Assembly (NCBI RefSeq): GCF_021917145.1
Contig: NC_061066.1
Location: 620,001-684,000, forward strand
Source of the DNA: Hypomesus transpacificus
Lineage: Eukaryota; Chordata; Actinopteri; Osmeriformes; Osmeridae
Reading direction: 5' to 3'
Length of the DNA stretch: 64,000 bases
In this document: positions 18,401 to 38,018 of the stretch, one piece after another
Position numbering within the stretch: the stretch's first letter is position 1
How the letters are laid out: every line of letters begins with the position of its first letter
Notes under the pieces: generated by a model
The model's input: the letters and a program-made list of their open reading frames with translations, nothing else
Told to the model about the DNA's origin: nothing
Databases searched by the model: none
Program-made: the position numbers and the translations under genes

Positions 18401-19029
18401 TCATGACAATATCCCATAATCAGAAGAAAAATCTATATTAAAAAGCACGTGGGAACCTAAAGGTTCCTACTCCCACTCCCTGAAAACAAATAGAGCATTA
18501 CGCAATGTTTGCCCTAAGGTACTGAGAGCACATGTCAAACGTACAGTTATATACACTATTACTTTAAAATGATAGCAATAAAACAATAACAATAAAAATC
18601 AACTTGCTGAGAGGAAATCAAATCCTAAAGAAATAAGAAAATCACAACTATGCTAACAGATTACAAATATAAATATTTTTTTGTTTATTTTGTTATTTGA
18701 TTGACAAACACCTGCTTGTGTCCTATACAATGTTTAGCATACCTATACATGACCCTACAAAGTCTCATATGTAACAGTTAGGGCCTACAAGTCTGAGGAA
18801 TTGACATGCTGTGATATAGAGAATTTGACTCACCCAGCTTATTTATGTTAGCCTCCATGCTCTCCAGTCTCATAATAATGTGTTGGTTCCTGACCGAGTC
18901 ATTCAGGTGGGCCCTCTGAAGGTGTTTTCCGTGGGAATGTATCTCATGTTTGATGGAGGAAATGTAGAGGAGCAGGGCAGTGGCCATAATCATGACAGGG
19001 GCTAACCCTCGGAGCCAGCCTAGCCTCAT
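15450..19029 (-). CDS. galnt8: Polypeptide N-acetylgalactosaminyltransferase 8-like
   Basis: This is a type II Golgi enzyme of the GT27 family, which adds GalNAc to Ser/Thr to start mucin-type O-glycans. Eleven exons: 18834..19029, 18112..18397, 17815..17981, 17508..17691, 17207..17404, 16994..17108, 16603..16788, 16195..16332, 15965..16060, 15705..15872 and 15450..15584. They give 622 aa (human GALNT8 637). A short cytoplasmic tail leads to a membrane anchor at about residues 10-26 ([15 protein letters not shown]). A stem of about 100 residues follows, then the catalytic domain: [18 protein letters not shown], the metal site LDAHIEV (D269, H271), [17 protein letters not shown] and CSKIAH. 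The C-terminal ricin-type lectin domain ends [14 protein letters not shown] in place of the common DSH is shared with human GALNT8, whose activity is poorly characterised. The exon 2 acceptor (TCATGAAAG) was chosen because only it keeps the frame. Confidence 0.95.
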
Positions 19030-20622
19030 AGTTACTGTGTGTGCGAATACTAAAACTACTTTGAGATGTCCTTAGCAAGTTGGAGGACAATGGAAAGTGG
19101 GAGGGAGCATGTGTGGCCCACCTGCTATTTTGTGGATTGTGTTTATACACCCTTTCTCAATACATTATTTTGTTCTCTATTGGTGGTCTAACTGTCAGAC
19201 ACGAGAGTTGAAGATAAAAAAGAGGCTTAGCATGTTCACTCTTTGAATTGCGCTAATGAGAGTCGACTTGTCTTGTTACGTCAACTAATGGCTGTCGCTG
19301 CACAGAGAAGCCTCGCACTGATGCTGCTAGCTCTAAATTGGGTTAGTAAACCTAACCTAGAGAATCTGCGCTTCCCTGTTGATTTCCATCCTAGCTTCCA
19401 CCTCTGGTTCTGTTTACCTGTGAGATGTTTATATTTTATCAATATGCATTTCATGCGCTTTATGAAGCAGAACCACAGCGCTGAAGAGGGAGTTTTTACA
19501 TGTAGCCTAAGCCTACAGTAATGGTAAATATCATTCCTAAAATACAGGCTGCCCATCATCGTTATTTGTACAGACTCAAAGGGGTATTGCATATCAAATT
19601 ACAAGTTAAAGATAAATGATCCAAAGGCAAACATGGTGCTGTGCCACATCTGAATCACCACTACATAACTAGCCGTCACTGAGGGCCTTAATTGGTGATG
19701 ACAATGAGTGTCCTCATTGTGAACAGCTGTTGTAATTTAAGTTTTGTGATTACCTGCTTTCATTACGTACCTGCTTTCATTAAGTAATGGAGCATTTATG
19801 TACATAATAAATGTCACCTTTTCCCTGGTGCGCACTAAAAGGCAGAACAAGTAAGCATTAGCTTGGCATACGCCCTATTAGGCTTTATTGATTTAGGAAC
19901 AATTATAGCCTTTGTTTGAATTATGAAAGCAATACCCTGCCAACCTAGCCCAATTCTTTTGTATTATGTATTAATTTAATATGTATGCTTAAGTTTAGTG
20001 TGACAGATACACCAAATACTGTGCCACAAAACAGGTTTTATTTTATCACCAATAATATAAAATATTGTAACAATATCCCTGAGCTCCAAATTAAAGAAAG
20101 ATACTTTTTATGTTTAAACACTTTAAGATATAAACACGTCACTTTTAACTGTAGAAAAATTGTACCTTTTTTGAAAAACCAAAACTAACCAATATGGACA
20201 CACTTGACATTTATATGTTACATACATTCACAGCAGGTCACTTAAAACTGACTTCCTCTTACATTTTAGAAAATGAATTTTTTTAACATGCTAACAAGAA
20301 GTATATCCAGATCATTTTTGTTCACAAGTAAAGCACCATATCTTATCTTATCATAACAATTTCTTTGTTGGCTCATGTTTTAGTTGAACAAAATTGCCAA
20401 AGTTAATTTTCTGAGAAAAACAGGGCTTTATATCAAACATCCCAGATGCTGAGAAGTTTAGCGCAAGATTTTCTGTGTTAAAAGGCACCGATAAATAACT
20501 ACAGCTTTGGAAAGCCAGCAGATATTCCTGTTTTGTAGACAATAATGTTATTTACTTTGTATCAGATTTAAACTTCAAATTTAAACCTGCCGCTTCATGT
20601 CAGTGAACGGTGACATATTTGT

Positions 20623-20634
20623 CACCAGGGGGCC
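20623..20634 (+). promoter_or_regulatory. CTCF-like motif
   Basis: CACCAGGGGGCC, preceded by GT, is close to the CTCF core. It lies between galnt8 and dyrk4. Binding is unproven. Confidence 0.35.
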
Positions 20635-20969
20635 TTCTCCATGAAACAACCACCTGAGGAGAACTGTTCAACCACTTGGGGACACATTGTATGTTTTAAA
20701 GTGTAATTATACATAGGGTTAATCTATAGTAAATTACCAACATGTCTATGGTCACTAGATAAACAATCTGTGTCCACAGAACCAACAAGGGGAACTTGTT
20801 CTACTCTCTCACTTTCTACCATTTTCCTTCAGTACTTCAGTGTAATGGAAAGTAAAATAAATACATCTCAATTTAATTAACGTAATCATCAACGAAACAG
20901 GCAATACCCCAGCCCTTGCTCATTGTGCTTTCTGATGACACAAAAATGTAATGCAACCCCTGAAAGATG

Positions 20970-20994
20970 CCCCCCCCCCCCCCCCCCCCCCCCC
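20970..20994. repeat. C25 homopolymer (G25 in dyrk4 mRNA)
   Basis: A run of 25 C on the plus strand lies 28 nt beyond the dyrk4 stop codon. In the minus-strand transcript it would be G25, a strong G-quadruplex former. Its exact length may be an assembly approximation. Confidence 0.9.
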
Positions 20995-21022
20995 TTGGAG
21001 CCCCCTTCCCTCTGTTGGGTGC

Positions 21023-27302
<6,280 letters not shown>

Positions 27303-29613
27303 ACTGTACCTGATTATACGCTACCCAGCTACAAACAGCACTGTCTAAAGTGAACTGGGCTTGTTGGCTAGTCATGAAGCACAGTCTGGCTGGGGTCATA
27401 AGTAGTACAACTTGACTGGTCAGAGTGAATTCTATCCTCTCGCACTCAACGCTGGGTGGTGACACATCTGTCTCTCAGACACCTCTGTCCAAGATGCTGG
27501 CATAGGACACGAGGAATGGGGAGTAAAATGACAAACTATCAGCTACTGTACCTTTAAGATAAAAAGCTGAAAGCTTTGTCGTACAAACTATGAAACTAAA
27601 CTTTAAACGGTATTGCATGAATCGGATAAATTACTGATACGTATTGTTGTTACATGACTACAACACCGCTAACTTAATAACTTTAGTCTTTAAAAGTCTT
27701 CAAACACTGACTTAAAAAGCCTGCACCAATCCAATGAGTACCTATGACCATCCAACACAGATACTATCACGGAAACTACTGCTCAGAGAACCGATTAAGA
27801 TGTTGTAGAGCACATGTCTTTGGCCTAACAATCGTCTTAAACCCTGAACATGGTGTAAGCAACCTGTTTGCATTGTCTGTCCCACTGAGACATCTGTCAG
27901 CACGCCCACCAGAGAGCTGCTGTTCCCCTGGCTGCTGTCCACCATGCTGGGGATCAGTCTGGCTACTCAGCCAGGTAAGGTAAGACCAGGTTATGTCATC
28001 CCCACCCCACCCCACCCCACCCTCCATACATACACATGCCACTCTTTCCATAAGTATAATGAAGTGCACACATGTATACACATACGGTGTTCTCGAAATT
28101 TACTTGTTTAGTTAGAACAATCTTTTGAAGGAATGGCTTTTGGGGACTTTGGGCTCATCTTACGTAACGGTTGTGCAACATGGTCATTGTGACAGTGGGC
28201 TTAGTCATATGTTCATTTTTCAGGCAAAAATTTTGTTCAAAAGGAAAATGTTTTCAAGAGTTCAAACACTACAAAAAAGGTATATTTCTAGCTTGATTTG
28301 ATGTTGAAAGTGTAGACAGGTTTTTCCAAGCTATTCTCATCACAGATCCCAGCCACAGCATACAAGGTGTTCCACATGAAACAAGATTTGCCTGTAATAA
28401 TGGTTTACTGTGCAGCTAGATCAACCCGGTTGGTACATTTAGTGGCATGGAATATTACAGTTCAATCAGCTTCAACATGGCTTCATCACTATAATTAGGA
28501 TTTTGTTTTCATCTGCAATTTTGCCTACCCTTTTCAGCTGCGGGAGTGCGAAGTTCCTGTCTGTGATAAGTTTCTCGAACTTCTTTCTGAGCTCTTTCCT
28601 TAATTGTTTAAAAGTTACACAATATCCTGAAGTTAGTTCATCAACGTATCTAGTCAATGCAACTATACATGCCTAGTTGTTAGCCTACAACTTACTCACT
28701 TTCGTCCAGAGGATGGATTAGTTGTGCTCATGATTGCATGTGCAATCACGAGCAAATCGGAACATTTAGGCTATTTTGGGTTGGCGGCTTACAATTTTGT
28801 GCCATCTCATTATGCTATCATGATTCTGTCATAATAGCGGCAAAATTCTTATTTTTAACATGACGTAGCGAGACAGTAGTGTTTAAGTGTAGCCTACAGA
28901 AGATACTTTTTATTTTGTAGGCTAATTATCGTTACTTTGAGAGAGCTCATAGAAGAAAAGTATAGCGTGAGTAGGGCTACTTTAATGAACGTTCATCATT
29001 GAATGTATTCAATGCGATATCGGTCGCAACAGGCATGTAAAACACTGGAGTTGCAGTAAGTAACATTCACCAACAGGTGGCCTATCTATGCCATTTTACA
29101 CCTAAAACAACTCGTCTTGGGTGTGTGGTAGCCTTACGAATATTGAGTGTAATAATTACATGCCACAAAGCCTACAATTAAATCTTTAATGTTTTATCAC
29201 ATATTTACAGTCTCTCCATATGTTTACAAACACATCGTGTATCTGAATGATGGATCAATTTATGCCTGTTTTGAGAAGAAATAGCCTAAAATATTAGTGA
29301 AAAAATAATAATTAGGCATAGCATATTTTTGACCCAGTCCATGGAGCTATGATGACCATTCATATGTTGCTAGTGATATAACATATAATTTGCTATAGTG
29401 ATCTGATATACAATGTAGAAACATTAGACTATGGTCCTAAAATGAAAATGGCCAAGGACAACAATAATATTGGGCACCTGTCTAATAAATATAATATTAC
29501 TTAGTTGTTACACTTTAAAAACATTGCAAAGACAAATTGACAAAAAAGTCAGACAGTGAAATGGGGGTCCTAAATAACGATGTCTCCAGAAGCAGGCCAC
29601 TGAAACAACTCAC
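27303..29613. other. dyrk4 upstream region and rad51ap1 3' side
   Basis: No gene is recognised. A minus-strand open stretch at 27864..27945 starts with ATG (MVDSSQGNSSSLVGVLTDVS) and ends at a GT donor; it may be an alternative first exon of dyrk4 but is weakly supported. The rad51ap1 3' UTR occupies an unknown part of the right end. Confidence 0.4.
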
Positions 29614-32152
29614 TCAGTGGATGGCAACACTGGGGTGTAGAGGTTTGACCCTCATGCGACGGGACAATCCAAGCCGTAGACCCTGCCCAGGGGACTTCCC
29701 TTCGGCATTCTGGGATGCCCCTGGACTTCCTCCAATCTGAGCTGTTTAGATAAAAGATAGTGAGCTGGACAGTTCACCAAAGATTTAAAAGGCATGAGGA
29801 CAAACCCCTCAGTTTAGGACATGCCAACCTTTTAAGGGATGGTGATAACCTGGAACTATTATCATTCTGTCTTACCTGGAGGATTCCATTTGGGTATTCT
29901 GCCCCCTGCTGGAGTTGGACTAACAGAGACAGTAGATCTGGACAGAGGAGGGGTGGAAGGATGCCTTGATACGGGTGCAGGTTTGGCCGCAGTCCGACTT
30001 TTGACCATTGTAGGATTTGCTGTGTGTCATGAAAAATGTGGAGACCTTTTAGATCATAGAAATCTAGAAAGGTAAACATTTGAAAATACATGAACGTTGA
30101 CTTCACATGCTTACTTGTTAAGTGTGGCTTCACTTGAGATGGCTTTGTTGTAGCCAGCGTTCCCTTTCTGGAGACCTGTGCTGGTTTACTTCTATCTTTT
30201 TGGGGGATTTTCTCTTTCTTGTTTATTTTCTTTGCTTTCTTTAAACTAAACTCCTTGTCTTCACTCTCTGCTTGATCACTGAAGTCATCTTCGCTTTCCG
30301 CATCTGAAAGGACGTTCATATAAATAAAGTACTAAAGGCATAAAAACACATTTGGGATGAAGAGAATAAAAAGATGCCAATGCATTTGTTTTGAATAAAC
30401 AACCTATTGTTACTATAGGCTGATAGTCCTCATCTTCATCCTTCAGCATTGACCTCTGCTTCTCAGGGGCTGTGCAGGCAGGCTTTCTTTGTCTGGACAG
30501 GCCACACAGGGATCCCTGCTCACTTGTTATCTTGTCAAGGCCTGGGGAAAGAGATCACCCACAGTGAGTGTTCAATGGCCAACCTCTGTGGGTAGCTTGA
30601 CCAAAGAATCCACAGATTTAATATAATGTATAGATGGTTTGGGGAAGTATGGACCAACATTAGCAGGGAATTGGGCGGGGAACCTACCCAAAACATTGAT
30701 GTCCACACTGCAGTTTGTAAGGTGCAATGCTGGATCTATATTTTCATTATCTGTTTGTGGTTGGTTCTTTACATCTTTTCATAAGGAAAATAGAGTAATG
30801 AAGCCAAGTGTTATTTAAAACAGCATATAACAACATTTCATGGATTGGAAAATATTAAACACAAAGGCAACATGGTAATGATTAAATACAAATTAATGTG
30901 TGGGGAATCATCAGACTAACACAAACCTTGATAAGTAGAACAATGTTTCTCTTTTAAGTCGGAATTCTGGAGCAAGGAGAGGGTAAGAGCTGCCTCTAAA
31001 TCTCTATTATACAACTTGTCATGCACTGGTACTCTAAAAGAAACAAAGACAGTAAAATGTTTTGAGAAACACAACAAAATTCCTCACAGAAGAGTTGTGA
31101 ATATGCCATTATGTATGAGCCATTGTGTCACATTCCGAACATGCCCTTTGCAACCATTAGACATTGCTTAACCACACATGTTGCTCTTTGTTTGAGATTA
31201 GGCATATGGATCATCATGAGAAGTGCGTCACTTAAGACTCATTCTAGTAAGAGTTCTTATTTTTGTCACACTTCTCTGCACCAGTGAGCACCCTAATAGC
31301 TAAGATATTACAGCGTTGTTGCAGTATGTTTCCTAACCTTTGCTTGCAGCCAAGAAGAGACTGTGCGTCACTCTCTTGACTTGATGACTTGCTTGAAGAC
31401 TTCTTGGGCTTTTCCTGTTCAATGTCTTTCATACACTCCCTTGGTTTTTTGCTGGGTGGTGCCTTCACAAAGGCAAAATCCTCATCTATGGCAGGACGAC
31501 AGAATACAGTGATGCGTAGCTAAGCATGCAATTTTATCACAATAATATCTCAAATTATTAGTAAAAAAAAAATGAAAAGTTAGCACCTCAACACACAACA
31601 CTGGTCAACACCTCATCCCACACAAAAATAAACATTCTGTGGAACTCACCATCATCGAAGTCTTGATCAACGACAGAATAGTTTACAACCTTCGTTTTCC
31701 TGACAGCAAAAAACAACAAAATCCACAGATTATGTTTATTTTTTCCTTGGGGGGTAATCAATAATTAAGATAACACATTCTATATTGTTCTAACTTGGCA
31801 TAAATCTAGCTAATAATGGCTATAGCTATTAGGTTGAGTAATAGTGCTACGCTCGCTAGAACTACAGTAACGCTACAATACAATCACAAAACGTCCCTGA
31901 ATTTGAACTCTCTCGGTAATCCAAGCCGTTTTCTAGTAACAGTTTTATTAGTGTTAAAGTCACAATCTCTTTTTATTAGCAACCTACGTGTCTGTTTCGA
32001 ATAATATGTGCGGTGTTATAAAAAAAAAGAAGAAGCTATACGTTATACTATAGCTAGCCAACAAGCTCATTATTTCTTTACTAATAGCCTCCTATTTAGC
32101 TAGCCTAGTGCTAGCATGCAAAGCTATAAACAAACCTTGACGGTCGCTCCAT
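29614..32152 (-). CDS. rad51ap1: RAD51-associated protein 1
   Basis: RAD51AP1 binds DNA and RAD51 and stimulates D-loop formation in homologous recombination. Nine exons: 32136..32152, 31650..31699, 31338..31485, 31033 down to 30927, 30688..30774, 30404..30541, 30115..30303, 29876..30019 and 29614..29741. They give 335 aa, the length of a human isoform. The start is MERPSR, then KTKVVNYS (human HKKPVNYS). DKLYNRDLEAALTLSL matches the human DNA-binding motif region, and the middle is acidic then Lys-rich (SLKKAKKINKKEK). The C terminus GLRLGLSRRMRVKPLHPS is the conserved RAD51-binding end. The WVPP motif, reported to contact DMC1 in mammals, reads WNPP (290-293). The acceptor of exon 5 (TTATGAAAAG) is weak but is the one that keeps frame. 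An E2F-like GCCCGCCCGAAAAC lies about 105 bp upstream of the start. Confidence 0.95.
29898..29912 (-). promoter_or_regulatory. CTCF-like motif inside rad51ap1 exon 8
   Basis: On the minus strand CCAGCAGGGGGCAGA matches the CTCF core closely. It encodes part of the proline-rich stretch just before WNPP. Binding is unproven. Confidence 0.4.
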
Positions 32153-35100
32153 TTCTGTGTCCTCTAATAATTATTTAATCGATTGGCGTGAATTTGAGCT
32201 TGAAACCTATTTCAACAATGTTCAATGCACACTGTAGTCAAAACCGTAAGCAGTAGCCCGCCCGAAAACTGAATTATGTTGATAAATCTGACCATTTGTA
32301 GCCTCAGATTCGCGTTGTAAATGCTCAACTAAAATTAAAACAGCGCTTCAACAATATAATGTCCACATTTCCAGCAAATATATGCATCTCTACTAAATAT
32401 TAAACTAACGACTTCAGTTATTAATCTAGCAAATAAAATAGCTACTTAGAAGCATTTCCTACAACTTGAGTAAAATGATGAATCTGCTATTCTGGAATAA
32501 GCCTACATTTATTCACGAGAAAAACGATGGTTGTGGTTGTGTCTGATTCTATGGTCTGATTCCGTAAACTTGTTCACTATTTCCTAGTGAACGGCAGTGA
32601 GTGCACTATATTGTTTCAACTTCATTAATGTTAGCCAGTGTTTCTCCAGTTCCCCTTAGAGAAAGCATTGACATTTAAAAAAAGTATTCCAGTAATGCAA
32701 ACAAATGAACAAATGCTCATGCAAATTACAATGCAAAAAGAGATAACTTTTCACATTTTTATAAAAACATTATTTGATTCAGCTTTTTATCTAGCAAATT
32801 AATGTCAATCTTGGCAGCTACCATGCCTACACAGTAAACAAGCTCCCAAAGAACAGATATTGATCTGTAGCCTCCAGTTCTAACAGCCGAACACTACCTA
32901 TTAAAATTGAGGGGGAGTATTGACACTTTTGGTGGTTGTCTTTTAGCCAGGATGGGTTGAAAAACCTCTAGAGACTGATGTCACACAGAATCCATAGACG
33001 TCCAGTGGCCAACCTCCAACACCCCAGCAGATGGCACTGTGTGACTGGTCTTCAACAAGGCCCAGACTGCTGATGGATTGACCTGGTGGGTGACATGAGA
33101 GCGACACGTCCACAGCCCGCCCACTGTCTGCCGGAAGCAATCACAGCTCCATTCTTTTCTCTTTTACGGTACCTCACCAGAGCGCACCAGCCTTCCGAGG
33201 GTTGTCATTTTCTAGTTTGTGGGTGGGTGGCTGTCGGGTGTGGTTTGTCACACAGTAGACCTGCTGGAGGAGATGTTCAATGATGGTCCATATCCTCGAG
33301 CCCAGACGAGGGAGGAAGACATGCAGCCATGGGCTTAAAGGGCTTGCGGTTACACATTCCTCCACTCCTACAGCACTGCCTCCAGCTCAGACCAAAATAT
33401 CACACCCCTCATGCGGTCACAAGGTCTTGCTTCATTTACATGACTTGTCAAGGTGTTTTGATGTTGTTGACACAAGTAGTAGCCGTAGTATATTATATAT
33501 TGGACAAATAAATTAGACAAGACTACCATAGACCAGTCTAGTGGTATTTGTGAACAATTAGCCCAGTCTATTCACATATATGGCTTTATTTAACTTTATG
33601 TACAGGAAAGGACTTCAGACATGTATGTTGTAAAAGTGTGGTAATAGCACCCTACTCTACCACTGCATGTACCCAGACAAAGTCATATGATCATAATATT
33701 TTGGGCTTTCAGAATGTGCAGACTGCTTGTTGTAGTCTGCAATCCATATAGTATTGCATGCAATACACTTCACATCATTCAGTCATGGAAATGTGTTTAT
33801 TTGTTTGTAGGTAATGATGTCATTAGACAGGGCTTATTTAAGAGATGGAAGGAGGAGATGGAAGTGGTGGTTTTAAGAGGGACAATGATTTTATTTTTTA
33901 TTTCACCACTGAGGTGAATCCTGTCATTATGTAACCTATAGCATTACTGAGTGGCAGTTTGCCTGGTCCTCTTGGAGTGCAATGCAGATTAACTTACTAA
34001 CAAGCCTTATATGGGTGTTCCTTAGCAGAGGATGTTATGCATTCTTAACTGCTATAGCACAGGTGAAAGAGGAGACATGTTTAGACACATGATTCTGTAT
34101 TAGGTCGCCAGGTACATTCACAATATGGATGAGGATGAAGGATTGAAATAGTTAAATCAGCCATCAAGTTTAGAATGTAGCCCAATGAAATTGAACAAAT
34201 CAATCTAGAATTATTATTTAAATAATCCCTGACTATAGGCTTACGAGGTCAATAATATAAAAATAAAAAGTACTAATATTAAGTCATGTATCATCTTTAG
34301 GGGTCTTGGATCCAATACAACCCCCTTTAAATATGAATTGACCTGTCACTAAGTGTTGCGGATATCCGGTACCCTGGATGTGTATGCGTGGTATTATTGT
34401 AACCTTTAAATGGCCTTGGGTCAGATGTCTTTGGCATAAACCAGTTCTAACCGCAACCCAGCCACAGAAACCATTGCTCTGGCACTCAGGGTAACCGGAG
34501 TGGGCAGACAGGTCACTCGATCAGTGTGTTCCGGAGTTTGTTTTCTAAGTCTTCTCCATTTAAGTGTACGCTTTTGAATACTTTTTTTGTGCACTCAATC
34601 GTCTGCCACAATACTAATTGCTAGTGGGATGTGAGGCGGTAGAGAAACAATCACAGAGAGACTTAAGGAAGTGCACTCCAGGGTTTGACCACAGGTTCCT
34701 TGCTCCATCAGTGTGTCTGAAAGAGCGTCTCATAGTTTATTGAAGATAGTAAATTTAAGACCAAAATAAAGGCTTGTATTGATCAGCGTTTTGATTACAA
34801 CATGCGCAGAAAAATAGTTTTATGCTTGATGAAACTTGAGTAGACAGCCTGTTACCACCCTATTGTAAGGCTGCATAATACAGTTCTAGTCCACATTATA
34901 TTCACTGCTGCAAATATTTCCATCCTCAAATATCCAGAATAGACCAGAACAAGAACACAGAGTTCTATATTTGGGAAAGGAGCGGAAGCAGTGCACATGA
35001 ATAAACCATCAATGCCGTTGACTCATTCATATGTGCTGCTGAATCATCTTGGGAAGAATGCAGGCACTTGAGTTGAGAGAAAGGGGTTGTGAAGTTGTTG

Positions 35101-36360
35101 GCAGAGTCAGGTCCCAGGTCAGGCCTCTACAGTATGATTACAAGTGTTGACAGACTATGGAGATAAAAACAGCATCAAAGGCCTCACAGCCATTCAGGCC
35201 TGCCAGTCTTACACTCCAACACCATTGAAAATAGTATCTCGAAAACAGCATTGTTTTCTGCACCCCAGCGTGGCACTTAAAGGGCACACAGGATCAGACT
35301 CATTAGGACAACTGCCTCTAAGCAAATTGAAACGGTGAGAGGCACAAGTGCTTTTAGCTCGCGTGGTCAGTCTTCCTGAGGGTAAGGATCATGGAATGCA
35401 ACTTTCAAGTATCCACCTACTATTAGAATTGGATTTTACTAATTTACAATCATCAATTTGTGTTTTCTCATTACATTTTCAGCAGTTATTTTGTAGTTAG
35501 AATAAATTGCCCTCACAAAAAATGTGATAGATAGACATAAACGTCTGATTGACGGAATCTCCCGAGAGACTGCTGAAGGCGTTTGTGGGCTGTTCTGTGC
35601 ATGTGTTAATGTGTGTTCAGCAAGCTGTCTTGTATGTTTAGCATACCGACAGTCCATCTCAGAGGACCTTTCTCAGCTTGAGAGACTGGCTGTCTCAGAG
35701 GCTCTGACAGTCTCTGTGCTGCTGACATAGAAACACACCCACCATTATAGACCAATCAGCCTCCGCAAACACTCTGACACAGCACTCAGATCCGATGTAA
35801 CCTAATTAAGGACTGATGTTTCTCCACACGATTGACATGAAAGCATTGTGAACTATCTCGGTTAATTTATCACATGGTAAACTGCAGGTACCAAATGTAT
35901 ACAACTCTTACATTTGATTTACATAGGAATATAGTATAAATCATCTCTCTGTTGATCCTGCTTTACGAAATAATGGTTTTTCTGAAATTACTTTTGTTGA
36001 GGTTTTTTGTTTTAAATCCAAAAGGCATTTTACATAGCAGCTTCCTTGTTGTTTTAATATTCCTCAGGGACACATTCACAATGCAGGGCCTGACATAGTT
36101 TTAACAGTAAAGGTGTCCCTCTGCGAGCAATTTAAATATTTGAAGTTGACTGTTCTTAAAAAAAACTAAATAAATGTTGTTTTATCACCTTCATCTTTTT
36201 CTGAGATTTCCATTCTCAGACTAAATAACTAATCTCCCAAGTCTTTTTTCTCTAAAACTGAATGACTTCAGTTCAGACACATTCCAGTGTCCCAATGAAT
36301 GCTGCAATGCAGTGAATTACTGTCCCTGGACAATAATGAACTGCATTTACCACTGTTTCT

Positions 36361-36375
36361 CACCAGGGGGCGACC
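36361..36375 (+). promoter_or_regulatory. CTCF-like motif upstream of fgf6
   Basis: CACCAGGGGGCGACC is one of the best CTCF-core matches in the window. It lies 4.5 kb upstream of fgf6 in forward orientation. Confidence 0.45.
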
Positions 36376-38002
36376 TTCACACAGAAGAGTCACTTCTTGG
36401 TCCTTGTATAGGAAGTTATTCTAGAGTCAAGTGCAAGCCAAGCATTTTTCTGCAATGTCAAGCATTGCCCTTTGACTGTCATCCAACTGGGCTTTCTGAC
36501 AATAAGGCTTACTCAAAGAATTTTACCAATTTTCAGTAATAATATTTTGTTTTACTTAGACCGTTTGGGATCCACTGTTTCATGATACTACATACGGTCA
36601 TTTCAAGATAGGATCTTCATTTTAGCAGTGTTAATATGTAACCTAAATGAATCTTTTAAAAATAAGTATATATAAATGTACTTTTTTAAACAAATGTGAT
36701 GTTAAAATTGTAATGTTATGTTGTTCTTTTTTTATATTTGGTGGTTATATCCAGTAGGAGCCCAATCATAATCTATGTTCAATGTGTCCGCTTCCCAATC
36801 AGGTACAGCAAGAGTTATCACTGGTTGTCCTTTCTGTCCTACCGACGCTGTGACTGAAAGGGGATTATGGAAACACAGTTTTTTTGGCAGTATGACAGAA
36901 TCACTACACAGGATGACTCATACCCACAGAAGAGCCATCTCTTAGCATCTCCTGTCCTCCATCAGTCCAATTACCTTGACCAGCGCCCACGGCTTCCTCC
37001 TCCTGCCCCGTGCACACAAATCACTCTGCAGGGCAAGGTGGTAGTCACACCCTCACACCGCTCTCAAGCCGGTGGCACTGTTTACGTCCTATGGGGGTGA
37101 GAACGTGCGAAGCGGTGACTGAATGTGTCACAGAATGCCTTACATTCCTAGGCTAGGTCTGGGAGGCCTGGCTTGGTATTGGTTTCCTGGGGGTAAGGGA
37201 AGAGGAGCCAGGGGAATTGGGTGCCGACTCAGCAACTGACAACTCCTCTGATCTCTCTCCCTTCCTTCAGCCTAAACCAAATACTGGGCAATAGGAATAT
37301 GACATATGGGAACCTTTCATCAGGCCCAGATATGCCTTAACCCAAGCTGGTGTTTTTAGCCTGTGTAGCTGGACATCTCATTATGGGGATGTAGACACAT
37401 ACAATAGCTTATCCCTCCTCGGATAATGTTGTGATAACTTTGCCTAGTTGAATCATTGTCCATGGTGAGATGTGTCCCCTGTTGTTGGAAAACCAATAAA
37501 TTGTAATCTCTGTGATTATAGGCTATAACATGCAATTGCTCCTGTTTAGAATAGACATGGGAGTGACACTGGTATCACTGGTCATAAAACACTATTGCAT
37601 CATTACCATAATAGTAACAATAAGAAATGCTATATAACGTTTTTTGCAATATCATTTCGAGTTAAATAAACATACTGATGGCTTAATTTCATTTCATACT
37701 GTAGCTCATTTTTGCTGGTATAACTTATTTTAAGTTACATTGCATTATAGAAACCTTTTGGAAATGTAAAGACGTTTTGTTTTTCCTATCCTGTTACAAG
37801 ACATAATTGTATTAATATGTATGTAAGACAGCACATCTAATTACGTGATAACCACTTCCTGTGTGAACAGCCCTGTAGTCTGTTTAAATCGTTTTTACAG
37901 ACTTTTTGCTTTGTCATCCATCATTCGGAGCATTAAAAGGTGAATCAAAAGTCACCTCTACCTTTTTGGATTTTCCCTTAGTCACTCATGCTCATTTTAG
38001 CT

Positions 38003-38018
38003 GCACCAGGGGGAACTG
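38003..38018 (+). promoter_or_regulatory. Weaker CTCF-like motif
   Basis: GCACCAGGGGGAACTG keeps the CACCAGGGGG half of the CTCF core but not the GCGC end. Confidence 0.3.

Larger units (their letters stand above)
19030..21022. other. galnt8 upstream region and dyrk4 3' UTR
   Basis: No coding exon was seen. The right end is the dyrk4 3' UTR, including the C25 run. The rest (about 19.2-20.8 kb) is AT-rich and shows only short spurious frames, plus the CTCF-like motif at 20623. Confidence 0.5.

Noticed and set aside
28472-28657. Lys-rich 61-codon minus-strand frame (VTFKQLRKELRKKFEKLITD)
   Set aside because: It looks somewhat protein-like, but has no flanking exons, no recognised family and no neighbour to join. 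It could be a decayed element fragment; not enough to call.
33086-33516. GC-richer patch with several short frames, considered as a C12orf4 exon
   Set aside because: No frame resembles C12orf4, and no paired splice sites keep an open frame across it.
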